DNA of 64,000 nucleotides from assembly GCF_003355475.1 (NCBI RefSeq), contig NZ_CP031356.1, positions 248,001 to 312,000 of the forward strand, read 5' to 3'. The position numbers and the translations under genes are program-made. Within the stretch, counting starts at the first letter, position 1; the number at the start of each line of letters is the position of its first letter. This document shows, piece by piece, positions 24,342-31,842 of this stretch. The DNA is from Brachybacterium saurashtrense (GTDB lineage Bacteria > Actinomycetota > Actinomycetes > Actinomycetales > Dermabacteraceae). The notes beneath the pieces were generated by a model. The model saw only the letters and a program-made list of their open reading frames with translations. It was not told where the DNA came from and did not search any database.

Positions 24342-25457
24342 ATGACGATCACCGCTGCGGCCGACGGCTCCGCCCTCGGCAATCCCGGACCCGCCGGCTG
24401 GGCCTGGTACATCGACGACGACTGCTGGCGTGCGGGCGGGTGGCCCCACGGCACCAACAACATGGGCGAGCTGAAGGCGGTGCTGGACCTGCTCGAGGCC
24501 ACCGCCGTCGACGCCGACCAGCACCTGCTGATCCTCTGCGACAGCCAGTACGTCATCAACTCGGTGACGAAGTGGATGCCGGGCTGGAAGCGCAAGGGCT
24601 GGCGCAAGAAGGACGGCAAGCCGGTGCTGAACGTCGAGCTGCTCAAGGACATCGACCGTGCCCTGGCCGGGCGCAGCGTCGAGTTCGAGTGGGTCAAGGG
24701 CCATTCCGGGCACGCGATGAACGAGGCGGCGGATCGGCGTGCGAACGCCGCCGCGACGGCGTTCTCGAAGAAGCAGGATCCGGACGTGGGACCCGGATAC
24801 CGGGGCGGGGCGACGGCGGCCGGCACGGTGGACGGCCCCGCGGCGGGCGCAACGGGTGCTGGCTCTGCTGGCGCTGCGGGCGCTGGCTCCGCGGGCGCTG
24901 GCTCTGCGGGCGCGGGCGGGGTGCGCGTGGGCGCGGGCTCCGGGGGAGCGGCGACCGATGGGAATGGCCCGGCCGGGTCCACGGCGCCGGCCGACGACCT
25001 GTTCAGCCTGTTCGAGCAGGCCCCGGACCAGACCCCGGACCAGGCCCCGGCCGCTCCGGGCGCGAGCTGCTCCACCGCTGTCGAGGACACGGTGCTGGTC
25101 GCCGACGCGCCGGGCTCGACGGACTTCGAGCAGATCACGGCGCGGGAGCAGGCGCTGCACAGCGATGCGCTGCGTGCGGATGCGCCGAGCGCCGCGGAGC
25201 TGTTGCATCGGGGGTTCACCGAGGTGGGGGCGAGCGGGCGACGCTACGACCGGGAGGAGATCCTGGCCGCCCTCGCGCCGATGCCCGGCGTCGAGGCGGA
25301 GGAGTTCGTGGCCGACGAGGTCGCGCCCGGCGTGGTGCTGCTGCAGTACACGACCCAGGAGCCGCGCGGCACCGTGCACCGCAGCTCGCTGTGGGTGCGG
25401 GAGAAGGGCCGGTGGCTGCTGCGCCACCATCAGGGCACGCCGGTCGCCGGGCGATAG
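24342..25457 (+). CDS. RNase HI fused to a DUF4440/SnoaL-like domain
   Basis: A 371-residue two-domain protein. Residues 1-140 are a complete RNase HI domain that cuts the RNA strand of RNA-DNA hybrids, with the four metal-binding carboxylates D8 (AADGSALGNPG), E43 (NNMGELK), D67 (CDSQY) and D131 (EAADRRAN), plus the catalytic His in KGHSGH. A low-complexity Gly/Ala/Ser linker of about 70 residues follows. The last 125 residues form an NTF2-like DUF4440 domain (LLHRGFTEVGASGRRYDREEIL ... WVREKGRWLLRHHQGTPV, quoted in part). The accessory domain probably binds a small ligand or mediates dimerisation. The start is ATG 24342 with a leaderless -10. Confidence 0.88.
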   Translation: MTITAAADGSALGNPGPAGWAWYIDDDCWRAGGWPHGTNNMGELKAVLDLLEATAVDADQHLLILCDSQYVINSVTKWMPGWKRKGWRKKDGKPVLNVELLKDIDRALAGRSVEFEWVKGHSGHAMNEAADRRANAAATAFSKKQDPDVGPGYRGGATAAGTVDGPAAGATGAGSAGAAGAGSAGAGSAGAGGVRVGAGSGGAATDGNGPAGSTAPADDLFSLFEQAPDQTPDQAPAAPGASCSTAVEDTVLVADAPGSTDFEQITAREQALHSDALRADAPSAAELLHRGFTEVGASGRRYDREEILAALAPMPGVEAEEFVADEVAPGVVLLQYTTQEPRGTVHRSSLWVREKGRWLLRHHQGTPVAGR

Positions 25458-25607
25458 CGCAGCGGGCGGAGCGAAAGGCTGCCGCCGGGCCTGCCGACGG
25501 GCCCGCCGCCGGGCCCGCCGCGCGGGGACCGTGGGCGCCGTGGGTATCGTTCCGGTCCGCCCCTGTCCGCCCCGGTCTGCCCCTGTCCGTCGGTGGCGAG
25601 GTCCGAG

Positions 25608-27452
25608 CTACCTGGACGGCGGTGCCTCCGGCGGCTCGTCGGGCGGTTCCTCGGGCGGCTCGTCGTCTGACCCCGCGGGCCGGTCACCGGGCTGCGTCTC
25701 GGTCGGCCCCTCGGGTGGGGGATCGGGCCACGGTGTGATCAGCGGCGGTGTGCTCGACGTGCCGTGCGCCCCGTGCGGGCTCGCCCAGATCCACGCCCTC
25801 GGAGGCGCCGACGGGTCGGAGCGGGGTCGTGTCCCGGACCCTGCGCCGGGCCGATCGTCGAGCGGAGCGTCGGACTGTGCATCGGGCTTTGCGCCGGACG
25901 GTGCGTCAGGGTCTGAAACGCTCGTCGTGCGGCGCTCGTGAGGCGTCAGCACCCACAGTCCGTGTTCCTTGAGCAGGTTGCAGCGAGCGCACAGCCCCTG
26001 GCCGTTCGCGTAGCTGGTGGCCCCGCCGCGATGGTGGGGGACGGCGTGGTCGCTGTGGCGGATCCGCGCGTTGCACCACGGGGCGCGGCAGGTGGTGTCG
26101 CGCCAGCGGATCATCCGGGCCAGCCCCGCGGGGAAGGCGCGGGCGCGCGATTCCATCCCGATCAGCTCGCTGGTGCGCGGGCTGCGGTACAGGCGGCGGT
26201 AGAACGCGGTGACGGTCTCGTCGGGATGGGGCTCCTCCACGTCCCGCAGCTGCCCCGGCGGGCGCCCGAGCAGGGTGTCGCGCAGGATGTGGGCGGGGAT
26301 GGTGCCGTAGCCCTCGAGCTCGGCGGTCTGGGCGTCGTCATCGCGACCCAGGAGCGCCGTGTCGGTGATGACGATGCCCACGTCGAGACCGGGCCGCAGG
26401 CGCGGCGGCTCCACGATCGCCGCCCCGGTGGCGGCATCCTCGGACTCGGACTCGGACTCGGACTCGGAGGCGGCGTCGGGGGCGTCGGCGGAGCCGGGCT
26501 CGGAGCCGGCGGGGTCGGCGCGGTGCCGCGCGGGAGCCTGCTGCGTCGCGGGCGCGGCGCGCAGGGCGTCGTCCACCAGGAGATCGGCTTCCAGCGCGGG
26601 CACGGGCGTCCGCTCACCCGCGGCGCGCAGCGACTCGGCGCGCGTGCGCAGCGACTGCATCACGCCGACCGCATCGACCGCGCGCATCACGGCGGAGATC
26701 CGTGCCATCCCGTCGGCCAGCGGGGCCATCCGCACGTGCCGGGAGCGTGCCGCCCGTTCAGCCCGCTCGCGCGAGGTCTCCGGCTCGAGCTTCTGCACCA
26801 TGGCCCGGATCTCCGCCTGCAGGCGCCGGTGCCCCTTGCCGTGCAGGAACTCGGGATGCTCGCGGAGATGGTCGTCGATCCGGCGACAGGTCTCCGGCGA
26901 GGCGCCGTCCAGCGCGCCGGAGAGCGCGGAGGCCTGCGAATCGGTCATGCCACCGGACCAGAGATGATCCACCGAGGCCGGCATGTGCTGCACCAGGCGG
27001 CGTGCCTTCGCCCGCGAGAACGAGGCGGCGGCGGGGGAGACCCGCCGCGCCAGAGCGATCTCCTGACCGGCGCCGCGACCCTGCGCCGACGAGGGCACCC
27101 CATGGGCGGCGTCGTCGCGCCGGATCCTCTCCTCGGCGGCGACCTGCCAGGTCGCATCCACCGCGGCAAGAGCGCCGCGCAGGTGGTCGATCCCGCCGAG
27201 CACGGCCAGCGCCTCCGCGGCGCTCTCGGGGGCCGTGTCCGGCAGCGAATCCCGCACCGACGCGGTGCGGGTGAAGGCCATCAGCGTCGCGGCGAGGACC
27301 TGTGCGATCAGCGCGCGGGCCGCGGGCGCGGCCTCGAGCTCCGCGAAGCGCCCCAGGACGTCCTCGAGGACATCGCCCGACGGTGCGGAGACGTCCCGGC
27401 GAGGGGTGTCCTCGTCGGGGTCGTCCCCACTGCCCATCGGCGTCGAATTCAT
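25608..27452 (-). CDS. DUF222 / HNH endonuclease-domain protein (13E12 repeat family)
   Basis: A 614-residue protein of the actinobacterial DUF222-HNH (REP13E12) type. The DUF222 helical region covers about residues 30-250. A long acidic, low-complexity insert (SESESESED) separates it from the C-terminal HNH nuclease. That nuclease has CRAPWC, HSDHAVPH and GLCARCNLLKE, giving the two zinc-binding CxxC-type pairs and the His-Asn-His-type core. A Pro/Glu-rich tail of about 100 residues ends the protein. Family members are multi-copy and their role is unclear; some are treated as mobile or as phage-defence candidates. The start ATG 27452 has TATTCT 6 bases upstream. It converges on the RNase HI gene. 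Confidence 0.88.
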   Translation of the reverse strand: MNSTPMGSGDDPDEDTPRRDVSAPSGDVLEDVLGRFAELEAAPAARALIAQVLAATLMAFTRTASVRDSLPDTAPESAAEALAVLGGIDHLRGALAAVDATWQVAAEERIRRDDAAHGVPSSAQGRGAGQEIALARRVSPAAASFSRAKARRLVQHMPASVDHLWSGGMTDSQASALSGALDGASPETCRRIDDHLREHPEFLHGKGHRRLQAEIRAMVQKLEPETSRERAERAARSRHVRMAPLADGMARISAVMRAVDAVGVMQSLRTRAESLRAAGERTPVPALEADLLVDDALRAAPATQQAPARHRADPAGSEPGSADAPDAASESESESESEDAATGAAIVEPPRLRPGLDVGIVITDTALLGRDDDAQTAELEGYGTIPAHILRDTLLGRPPGQLRDVEEPHPDETVTAFYRRLYRSPRTSELIGMESRARAFPAGLARMIRWRDTTCRAPWCNARIRHSDHAVPHHRGGATSYANGQGLCARCNLLKEHGLWVLTPHERRTTSVSDPDAPSGAKPDAQSDAPLDDRPGAGSGTRPRSDPSAPPRAWIWASPHGAHGTSSTPPLITPWPDPPPEGPTETQPGDRPAGSDDEPPEEPPDEPPEAPPSR

Positions 27453-27458
27453 GCCTCG

Positions 27459-27464
27459 AGAATA
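27459..27464 (-). promoter_or_regulatory. Candidate -10 hexamer, leaderless start
   Basis: TATTCT on the minus strand, a 6-base spacer, then ATG 27452. It is a strong TAnnnT match. Confidence 0.5.
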
Positions 27465-27502
27465 GTCGGCACAGAATCACCTCACCACCACCGCAGGAAA
27501 TC

Positions 27503-27580
27503 TGTGGATAAATCTGCCCTGTGGACGACAGTGTGGACGAAAATGTGGGTGAGAATGTGGAGAGATGGGGTGTGTGGAGG
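27503..27580. repeat. TGTGG-type iteron array (six copies, 12-base phase)
   Basis: Copies begin at 27503 (TGTGGATAA, a perfect DnaA box), 27520 and 27532 (TGTGGACGA), 27544 (TGTGGGTGA), 27556 (TGTGGAGAG) and 27573 (TGTGGAGG). The start-to-start distances are 17, 12, 12, 12 and 17 bases, so the middle four are in a strict 12-base phase. Confidence 0.65.
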
Positions 27581-27754
27581 ACGAGTGGGCTGGTGCTCCG
27601 CCCTGGTCGACAGTTCTCCGGAGTCGTCGGTGCGGTGATGAAGCATGCAGAGAAAAACTGCCTCCTGACGATCGGGCTGTGGGCGTGGAATTATCACCCC
27701 TCCGTACGCGGTCGCCCGTTCTCCCGGCATCAGGGACTGATCGGATCCGAGGGA

Positions 27755-27925
27755 TCAGAGCGGCCTGACTGTTCCGGATTCGAGCAGGCTCCGGGCGATC
27801 TGGCGGGTGAGGTGGTCGGCGCCGAGGGCGGGGCTGCGGAGGGGCTGTGCCGACCGTCGATCGCTGCGGCTGGATGCCTCGCCGACACTCGACCAGCCGG
27901 TCGTCGGCGCCGTCCGTGAGCGCAT
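27755..27925 (-). CDS. Possible small or remnant protein (56 aa)
   Basis: Frame from ATG 27925 to TGA 27755-27757. The second half (SPALGADHLTRQIARSLLES) is a plausible amphipathic helix and its codons nearly all end in G/C until close to the stop, as in real genes here. The first half, rich in Ser, Arg and Thr, is less convincing. It may be a short gene, or the C-terminal remnant of a regulator lost by deletion. It lies upstream of, and divergent from, the GntR gene. I do not recognise a family. Confidence 0.25.
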   Translation of the reverse strand: MRSRTAPTTGWSSVGEASSRSDRRSAQPLRSPALGADHLTRQIARSLLESGTVRPL

Positions 27926-27943
27926 CTCGCGGCGCCCGCCCTG

Positions 27944-27986
27944 TTGACGTCCCGTCTCCGGTACTGTCTATGCTGTCTATAGACAG
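27944..27986 (+). promoter_or_regulatory. Promoter and palindromic operator of the GntR/ABC operon
   Basis: TTGACG (27944-27949) is a good -35. A 14-base perfect palindrome, CTGTCTATAGACAG, lies at 27973-27986, preceded by a further half-site ACTGTCTA at 27963-27970, with TATGCT (27969-27974) as a possible -10 with 19-base spacing. A regulator bound here would block the promoter. The palindrome is the natural target of the GntR protein encoded 42 bases downstream. Confidence 0.65.
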
Positions 27987-28027
27987 TAGAACCACGTCGA
28001 CGAGGGCAGTGAGGGGGCGCGAACCCG

Positions 28028-28405
28028 ATGCACATCCCGATCGACCCCTCCGCCTCCGCACCCTTCTACGAGCAGATCCGCGAGGGCATCGCTGCGGCCA
28101 TCCTCCGCGGGGACCTCGCGCCGGGGGAAGCCCTTCCCTCGATCCGCGCTCTCGCCCGTGACCTGCGGGTCAGCGTCATCACCACCACGCGTGCGTACAA
28201 CGAGCTGGTCGCCGACGGGCTGGTCGACGCGGTGCGCGGCAAAGGCGTGTTCGTGCGCGCCCAGGACGCCGACCAGCTGCGCGAACGGGCACTGCTGCAG
28301 ATCGACGAGGCGTTCGACGCGGCGGTGCGCGCCGCCCGCACCGCAGGGATCCAGGACCACGAGCTGAGCCGTCGCTTCACCCAGCGGCTCGAGGAGGAGC
28401 GATGA
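28028..28405 (+). CDS. GntR family transcriptional regulator, YtrA subfamily
   Basis: A 125-residue regulator with an N-terminal winged helix (FYEQIREGIAAAILRGDLAPGEALPSIR, quoted in part; recognition segment VSVITTTRAYNELVADGLV) and only a short helical C-terminal part. This short form, without a large effector domain, is the YtrA subfamily, which typically represses its own ABC-transporter operon and is lifted by cell-wall-active antibiotics. The stop overlaps the ATPase start (ATGA). The upstream palindrome CTGTCTATAGACAG is its likely operator. Confidence 0.92.
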   Translation: MHIPIDPSASAPFYEQIREGIAAAILRGDLAPGEALPSIRALARDLRVSVITTTRAYNELVADGLVDAVRGKGVFVRAQDADQLRERALLQIDEAFDAAVRAARTAGIQDHELSRRFTQRLEEER

Positions 28406-29325
28406 GCGAGAACCGATCGCACGCTGTCATCGTGCGCGGGCTGGAGGTGCGCGTCCCCTCCGCCGCGAAACCCTTTGCCGGGCCGCTCCCGGTGGTGCGG
28501 GGCCTGGACCTCACGGTCCCCACCGGCCAGGTCACTGTGATGGTCGGTGCCAACGGCGCCGGGAAGACCACCACCCTGCGAGCCGTCACCGGTGCGCACC
28601 CCTTCTCGGCGGGATCCATCGAGGTGCTCGGCACGGCGCTGGGCCCCGCCCGCGTCCGGCCCCCGCAGGGTGTGGCGAGTCTCCCGGGGATCTCCGCCCA
28701 TCCGCGCCGCTGGACCTCGCGGCACATAGCGCGCATGCGGAAGGACGCGGTCCCCGGCTTCGACGTCACCTGGTTCGAGGAGCTCCTGACCGCCTTCGGG
28801 ATCCCGCGCGAGCAGGAGGTGAACCGGCTGTCCCAGGGGCAGGCCACCCAGCTCGGACTGGCCTCGGCCCTCGCGCAGGATCCGCGGCTGCTGATCCTCG
28901 ATGAGCCCTTCGCGCATCTCGACCCGCTCGCGCGCACCGAGCTCGTCGACGTCCTGCGGTGCTTCATGGCGGGGGAGGACCGCACGCTGCTGATCGCCAC
29001 CCATGACCTCGAGGGCATGGAGCGCTTCGCCGACCAGCTCGTGATGGTCTCCCGGGGCGTCGACGTGGTCAGCGGCGACGTCGAGTCACTGCGCGACGAG
29101 TTCCTGCTGTGCGCGATCGACTCCGAGGTGACGACGGAGCTCGAGGCCTCTCTGGTGGGGCCGACGACCACGGGCGCGGGGACCTCTGCACTGGTCGCCG
29201 TCGATGACGCCGTCGGCCTGCCCACCACCGCCACGCTGCGCCGTCCGGACGTGAGCGAGATCGTCACCCACCTGCTGCGCGCCGCGCGCGACGACGCCGC
29301 AGCTGAGAGGAGGACTGCACGATGA
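28402..29325 (+). CDS. ABC transporter ATPase (first of two, YtrA-type operon)
   Basis: A 307-residue ABC ATPase. It has Walker A GANGAGKTT, an unusual signature LSQGQ (normally LSGGQ), Walker B LLILDEPFAHLDP and an H-loop (ATHDLEGM). After the ATPase core comes a C-terminal extension of about 90 residues that ends with DDAVGLPTTATLRRPDVSEI. The second ATPase of the operon has a matching end (EDAVGLPSIVDLRRPTLQDV), so the two are paralogues sharing an accessory domain. It probably works with the membrane protein encoded directly downstream. The start overlaps the regulator stop by four bases. Confidence 0.9.
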   Translation: MSENRSHAVIVRGLEVRVPSAAKPFAGPLPVVRGLDLTVPTGQVTVMVGANGAGKTTTLRAVTGAHPFSAGSIEVLGTALGPARVRPPQGVASLPGISAHPRRWTSRHIARMRKDAVPGFDVTWFEELLTAFGIPREQEVNRLSQGQATQLGLASALAQDPRLLILDEPFAHLDPLARTELVDVLRCFMAGEDRTLLIATHDLEGMERFADQLVMVSRGVDVVSGDVESLRDEFLLCAIDSEVTTELEASLVGPTTTGAGTSALVAVDDAVGLPTTATLRRPDVSEIVTHLLRAARDDAAAERRTAR

Positions 29326-30095
29326 CCCCGACTCGCACCCACCACCCGACCGCGTCGCCCACCGAGGTGTCACCCGCCGAGGAGAGGCGCGTGGGGCTCG
29401 CGGTGCGTACCGAGCTGCGGCTGAATGCGGGCCGCGTGGCCACCACACTCATCGCCTGCGCCGCTGTGCTGCTCTGGGCGTCGATCTCCACCGACCGGTT
29501 CGCGGGGGTGCTCACCCTGTGGGCTGCGCTCGCCTGGTACCGCTACGGACGTGCCGACACCATCGAGCGCGACGAGCTGCGGGCGAGCCTCGGCCTCAGC
29601 CGGGCGGACAGGGTGCGCGGCCGCGTGGTGGTGGTCCTCGCCGAGCAGGCCGCGGTGATCCTCACCGTCGCCGCGAGCGCCGCTGTCTCCGTCCTGCTGG
29701 GAAGGGAGACGGCCGGCGGTGCGGCGCCGTTCTCCTTCAGCGGTGACCCCTCCGGCTCCCAGCTCTGGATCGTGCTCGCCGGGACGCTGTTCTCGACGGT
29801 GGTCCTGCTGGCCACCGGCATGGCGGTGGGCGGGGACTGCACGAGGCGCCGACCCGGTCGCAGTGTTGCCGTGCTGAGCGTCCTGACGTACTTCGTGGCA
29901 GGAGTGCTGCTCTCGATACCCCTTCTGCTCATGATGATCGTGCTGAACGTCGACCCCTGGGACGGCACCCTCGGGACCCCGGTGACGGCGGCCGTCCTCG
30001 TCGTGGCAGCGCTCCTGCTCCTGCTCGGACTGCGTGCACGGACCCGCCGCTGGATCCGCGAGCTCGACTCCACATCCCGGGCGGTGACCCGATGA
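29322..30095 (+). CDS. ABC transporter membrane subunit (first of two)
   Basis: A 257-residue hydrophobic protein with about six transmembrane segments after a roughly 35-residue cytoplasmic N-terminus. It has no recognisable family motif, but its place between ATPase genes and its topology identify it as the permease partner. The segments lie around TTLIACAAVLLWASI, WAALAWYRYG, AVILTVAASAAVSVLLG, LWIVLAGTLFSTVVLLATG, SVLTYFVAGVLLSIPLLLMM and AAVLVVAALLLLLGLRA. It overlaps both neighbours by four bases. Confidence 0.8.
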   Translation: MTPTRTHHPTASPTEVSPAEERRVGLAVRTELRLNAGRVATTLIACAAVLLWASISTDRFAGVLTLWAALAWYRYGRADTIERDELRASLGLSRADRVRGRVVVVLAEQAAVILTVAASAAVSVLLGRETAGGAAPFSFSGDPSGSQLWIVLAGTLFSTVVLLATGMAVGGDCTRRRPGRSVAVLSVLTYFVAGVLLSIPLLLMMIVLNVDPWDGTLGTPVTAAVLVVAALLLLLGLRARTRRWIRELDSTSRAVTR

Positions 30096-30988
30096 GCACG
30101 CTCCAGAGCACGCCCGCGGCGGTCTCGGTGCGCGGGCTCGACGTCCACCTCCCGGACCCGCGGCGTCGGACCCGTCCGTCGTGCCGGGTGCTGCGGGACG
30201 ACTCCTTCGAGGTGCCTCGCGGCCAGGTCACCGCACTGGTCGGAACCAACGGTGCTGGGAAGACCACGCTGCTGCGCACCCTCAGCGGCGCCTACGCACC
30301 GAGCACAGGGGACATCGCGGTCGAAGGTGTTCCGCTCGGCGGGGCCGAGGATGCCCTCCCCGCCGGCGTCGGCGTCGTGCCCGACTCCCCGTTCCAGCCC
30401 GCGCACTGGACCGCCGACGATCTCGTGCTCGCCCAGTGCGCCGTCGAGCCCGAGTACGACGCGCGCCTCGTCGGCAGGCTCCTGCGCCGCGCGGGCATCG
30501 CTCCGTCGGCGCCGCTGCGCCGCCTCTCCGCCGGACAGCGCAGCCGCCTGCTGGTCGCCGTCGCCCTCGGCATGCATCCCACCCTGCTGCTGCTCGACGA
30601 GCCCTTCGCCCATCTCGATCCCCTGGCCCGCACCGAGGTGGTCGAGGAGCTGCGCGAGCATCTCGCTGACGGCGCGGATCGCACGATCCTGCTGTCCACC
30701 CACGACCTCGGCGGGATGGACCGATTCGTCGACCACATCGTGCTGCTCCATGACGGCCGCGTGGTGCTCGAGGGTGGCGCGCTCGACCTGATCGAGGACC
30801 ACCTGATGGCCACCGTGGAGGCCGCTGCCTCGCACACCGCCGAGCTGCGGGGAGCCCGACGCAGCGGCGACCGACTCGAGGGCCTGATGCGCGCCGAGGA
30901 CGCCGTAGGGCTGCCGAGCATCGTGGACCTGCGTCGTCCCACGCTCCAGGACGTCCTCACCTTCACCCTCCGGGAGGCCTCCCGATGA
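30092..30988 (+). CDS. ABC transporter ATPase (second of two)
   Basis: A 298-residue ABC ATPase with Walker A GTNGAGKTT, signature LSAGQ, Walker B LLLLDEPFAHLDP and H-loop STHDLGGMD. It has the same C-terminal extension as the first ATPase (EDAVGLPSIVDLRRP). The identical DEPFAHLDPLARTE segment in both shows recent common ancestry. The pair could form a heterodimer driving one exporter, or each may serve its own membrane partner. It is coupled by four-base overlaps to both neighbours. Confidence 0.9.
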   Translation: MSTLQSTPAAVSVRGLDVHLPDPRRRTRPSCRVLRDDSFEVPRGQVTALVGTNGAGKTTLLRTLSGAYAPSTGDIAVEGVPLGGAEDALPAGVGVVPDSPFQPAHWTADDLVLAQCAVEPEYDARLVGRLLRRAGIAPSAPLRRLSAGQRSRLLVAVALGMHPTLLLLDEPFAHLDPLARTEVVEELREHLADGADRTILLSTHDLGGMDRFVDHIVLLHDGRVVLEGGALDLIEDHLMATVEAAASHTAELRGARRSGDRLEGLMRAEDAVGLPSIVDLRRPTLQDVLTFTLREASR

Positions 30989-31755
30989 CCGGCAGTGCCC
31001 TGACCGCCACCCGGAAGCGCCCCTCGACCCCGGCGCGACGGGCGCTCGGACTCGAATGGATCCACCACCGTGACAGGATCCTGCTCTACGCACTCCTCGC
31101 CGTGGCGATCGCCGTGATCGCCGCGGTCACCGACATCCGCCTCGGCTGGATCGCGATTCTCCTCGCGGCCTGGATGCCGGCCACGCTCGCCGAGGACGGC
31201 ACGGACGACGGCCGTCTTCAGCGCAGCGCCCTCGGCATCTCCCGTGCCGACGCGGTGCGTGCGCGCACGCTGATGGTCTGCGTCTCCCAGCTCGTGCTCG
31301 CGCTCGGAGCGGCCGCCGTGATCCTCCTTGCGCAGTGGCCGCCGGAGGAACGGCACTGGGCGAGCGTCGACGGCCGACCGTTCTCGTTCTCCGCGCCGAC
31401 GGCGATGGGCCTGATGGACCATCTCGTGGACATCGGGCTCTGGAGCGGGGCGCTGCTGTGGGCGCATGCGCTCGTGGGAGGCAGCGCCTTCCGCGTCGGT
31501 GAGCGCGTCGGGAAGCTCCGCGCCATGGCCACGTTCCTCGGGGTCTGCCTCGTGGCGACCGTCCTGTTCGGCGTGTCCGTCGCCGTCGCCTCGGCGGCGC
31601 ATGGACTGCCCGTGCTCGACGACGCCGACGCGCTGAGCGGCACCGGGCTCCTGCTCGAGGCCCGCCTGGGCCAGATCCTGACCCTGCTCGTCACCCTCGG
31701 AGGGGGAGCGCTCGCCCTCGTGCTCGCGCATCGCCGCTGGGTGCGCCGCGCCTGA
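30985..31755 (+). CDS. ABC transporter membrane subunit (second of two)
   Basis: A 256-residue membrane protein with about six transmembrane segments (among them ILLYALLAVAIAVIAAVTD and LGWIAILLAAWMPATL) and a short cytoplasmic N-terminus. It shares the general plan of the first membrane subunit but little sequence beyond short motifs such as LGISRADAVRAR, compared with LGLSRADRVRGR in the first. That conserved loop is probably the ATPase contact. It is the last gene of the five-gene operon. The next candidate start follows 28 bases later. Confidence 0.8.
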   Translation: MTGSALTATRKRPSTPARRALGLEWIHHRDRILLYALLAVAIAVIAAVTDIRLGWIAILLAAWMPATLAEDGTDDGRLQRSALGISRADAVRARTLMVCVSQLVLALGAAAVILLAQWPPEERHWASVDGRPFSFSAPTAMGLMDHLVDIGLWSGALLWAHALVGGSAFRVGERVGKLRAMATFLGVCLVATVLFGVSVAVASAAHGLPVLDDADALSGTGLLLEARLGQILTLLVTLGGGALALVLAHRRWVRRA

Positions 31756-31782
31756 CCGGCACGCTGTGGGAGCATGTCACGT

Positions 31783-31842
31783 ATGACCACCTGCCCCCTC
31801 GGTCGCGAAGAGCATCCCCGCACGCTGCGGGCACGGGCATGA
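31783..31842 (+). CDS. Possible 19-aa leader peptide (uORF)
   Basis: ATG 31783 to TGA 31840-31842, encoding MTTCPLGREEHPRTLRARA. The stop overlaps the start of the next gene as ATGA, and a GAGCAT hexamer lies 7 bases upstream of the ATG, so the transcript may begin with this frame. Codons such as GAA, CAT and GCA are not the preferred ones here. It may be a regulatory uORF rather than a functional protein. Confidence 0.35.
   Translation: MTTCPLGREEHPRTLRARA

Larger units (their letters stand above)
27453..28027. other. Intergenic region with iteron-like array and palindrome
   Basis: A gap of 575 bases, AT-richer than its surroundings in its first third. It holds a TGTGG array (27503-27580), a possible 56-residue minus-strand frame (27755-27925) and the palindromic control region of the GntR gene (27944-27986). 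The rest shows no convincing feature. Confidence 0.6.

Noticed and set aside
25458..25607. Possible gene or element between RNase HI and DUF222 genes
   Set aside because: Only short GGGCCCGCCG- and CCGCCCCTGTC-like repeats are seen; there is no coding or RNA signal.
27503..27580. Chromosomal replication origin (oriC)
   Set aside because: Despite DnaA-like boxes there is no dnaA, dnaN, rpmH or gidB next to it; only an array of unknown role is claimed.
25938..27638. Plus-strand frame antisense to DUF222/HNH, ending in the Trp-rich stretch
   Set aside because: Most of it is antisense noise. The Trp repeat results from the TGTGG array, which is better read as DNA repeats.
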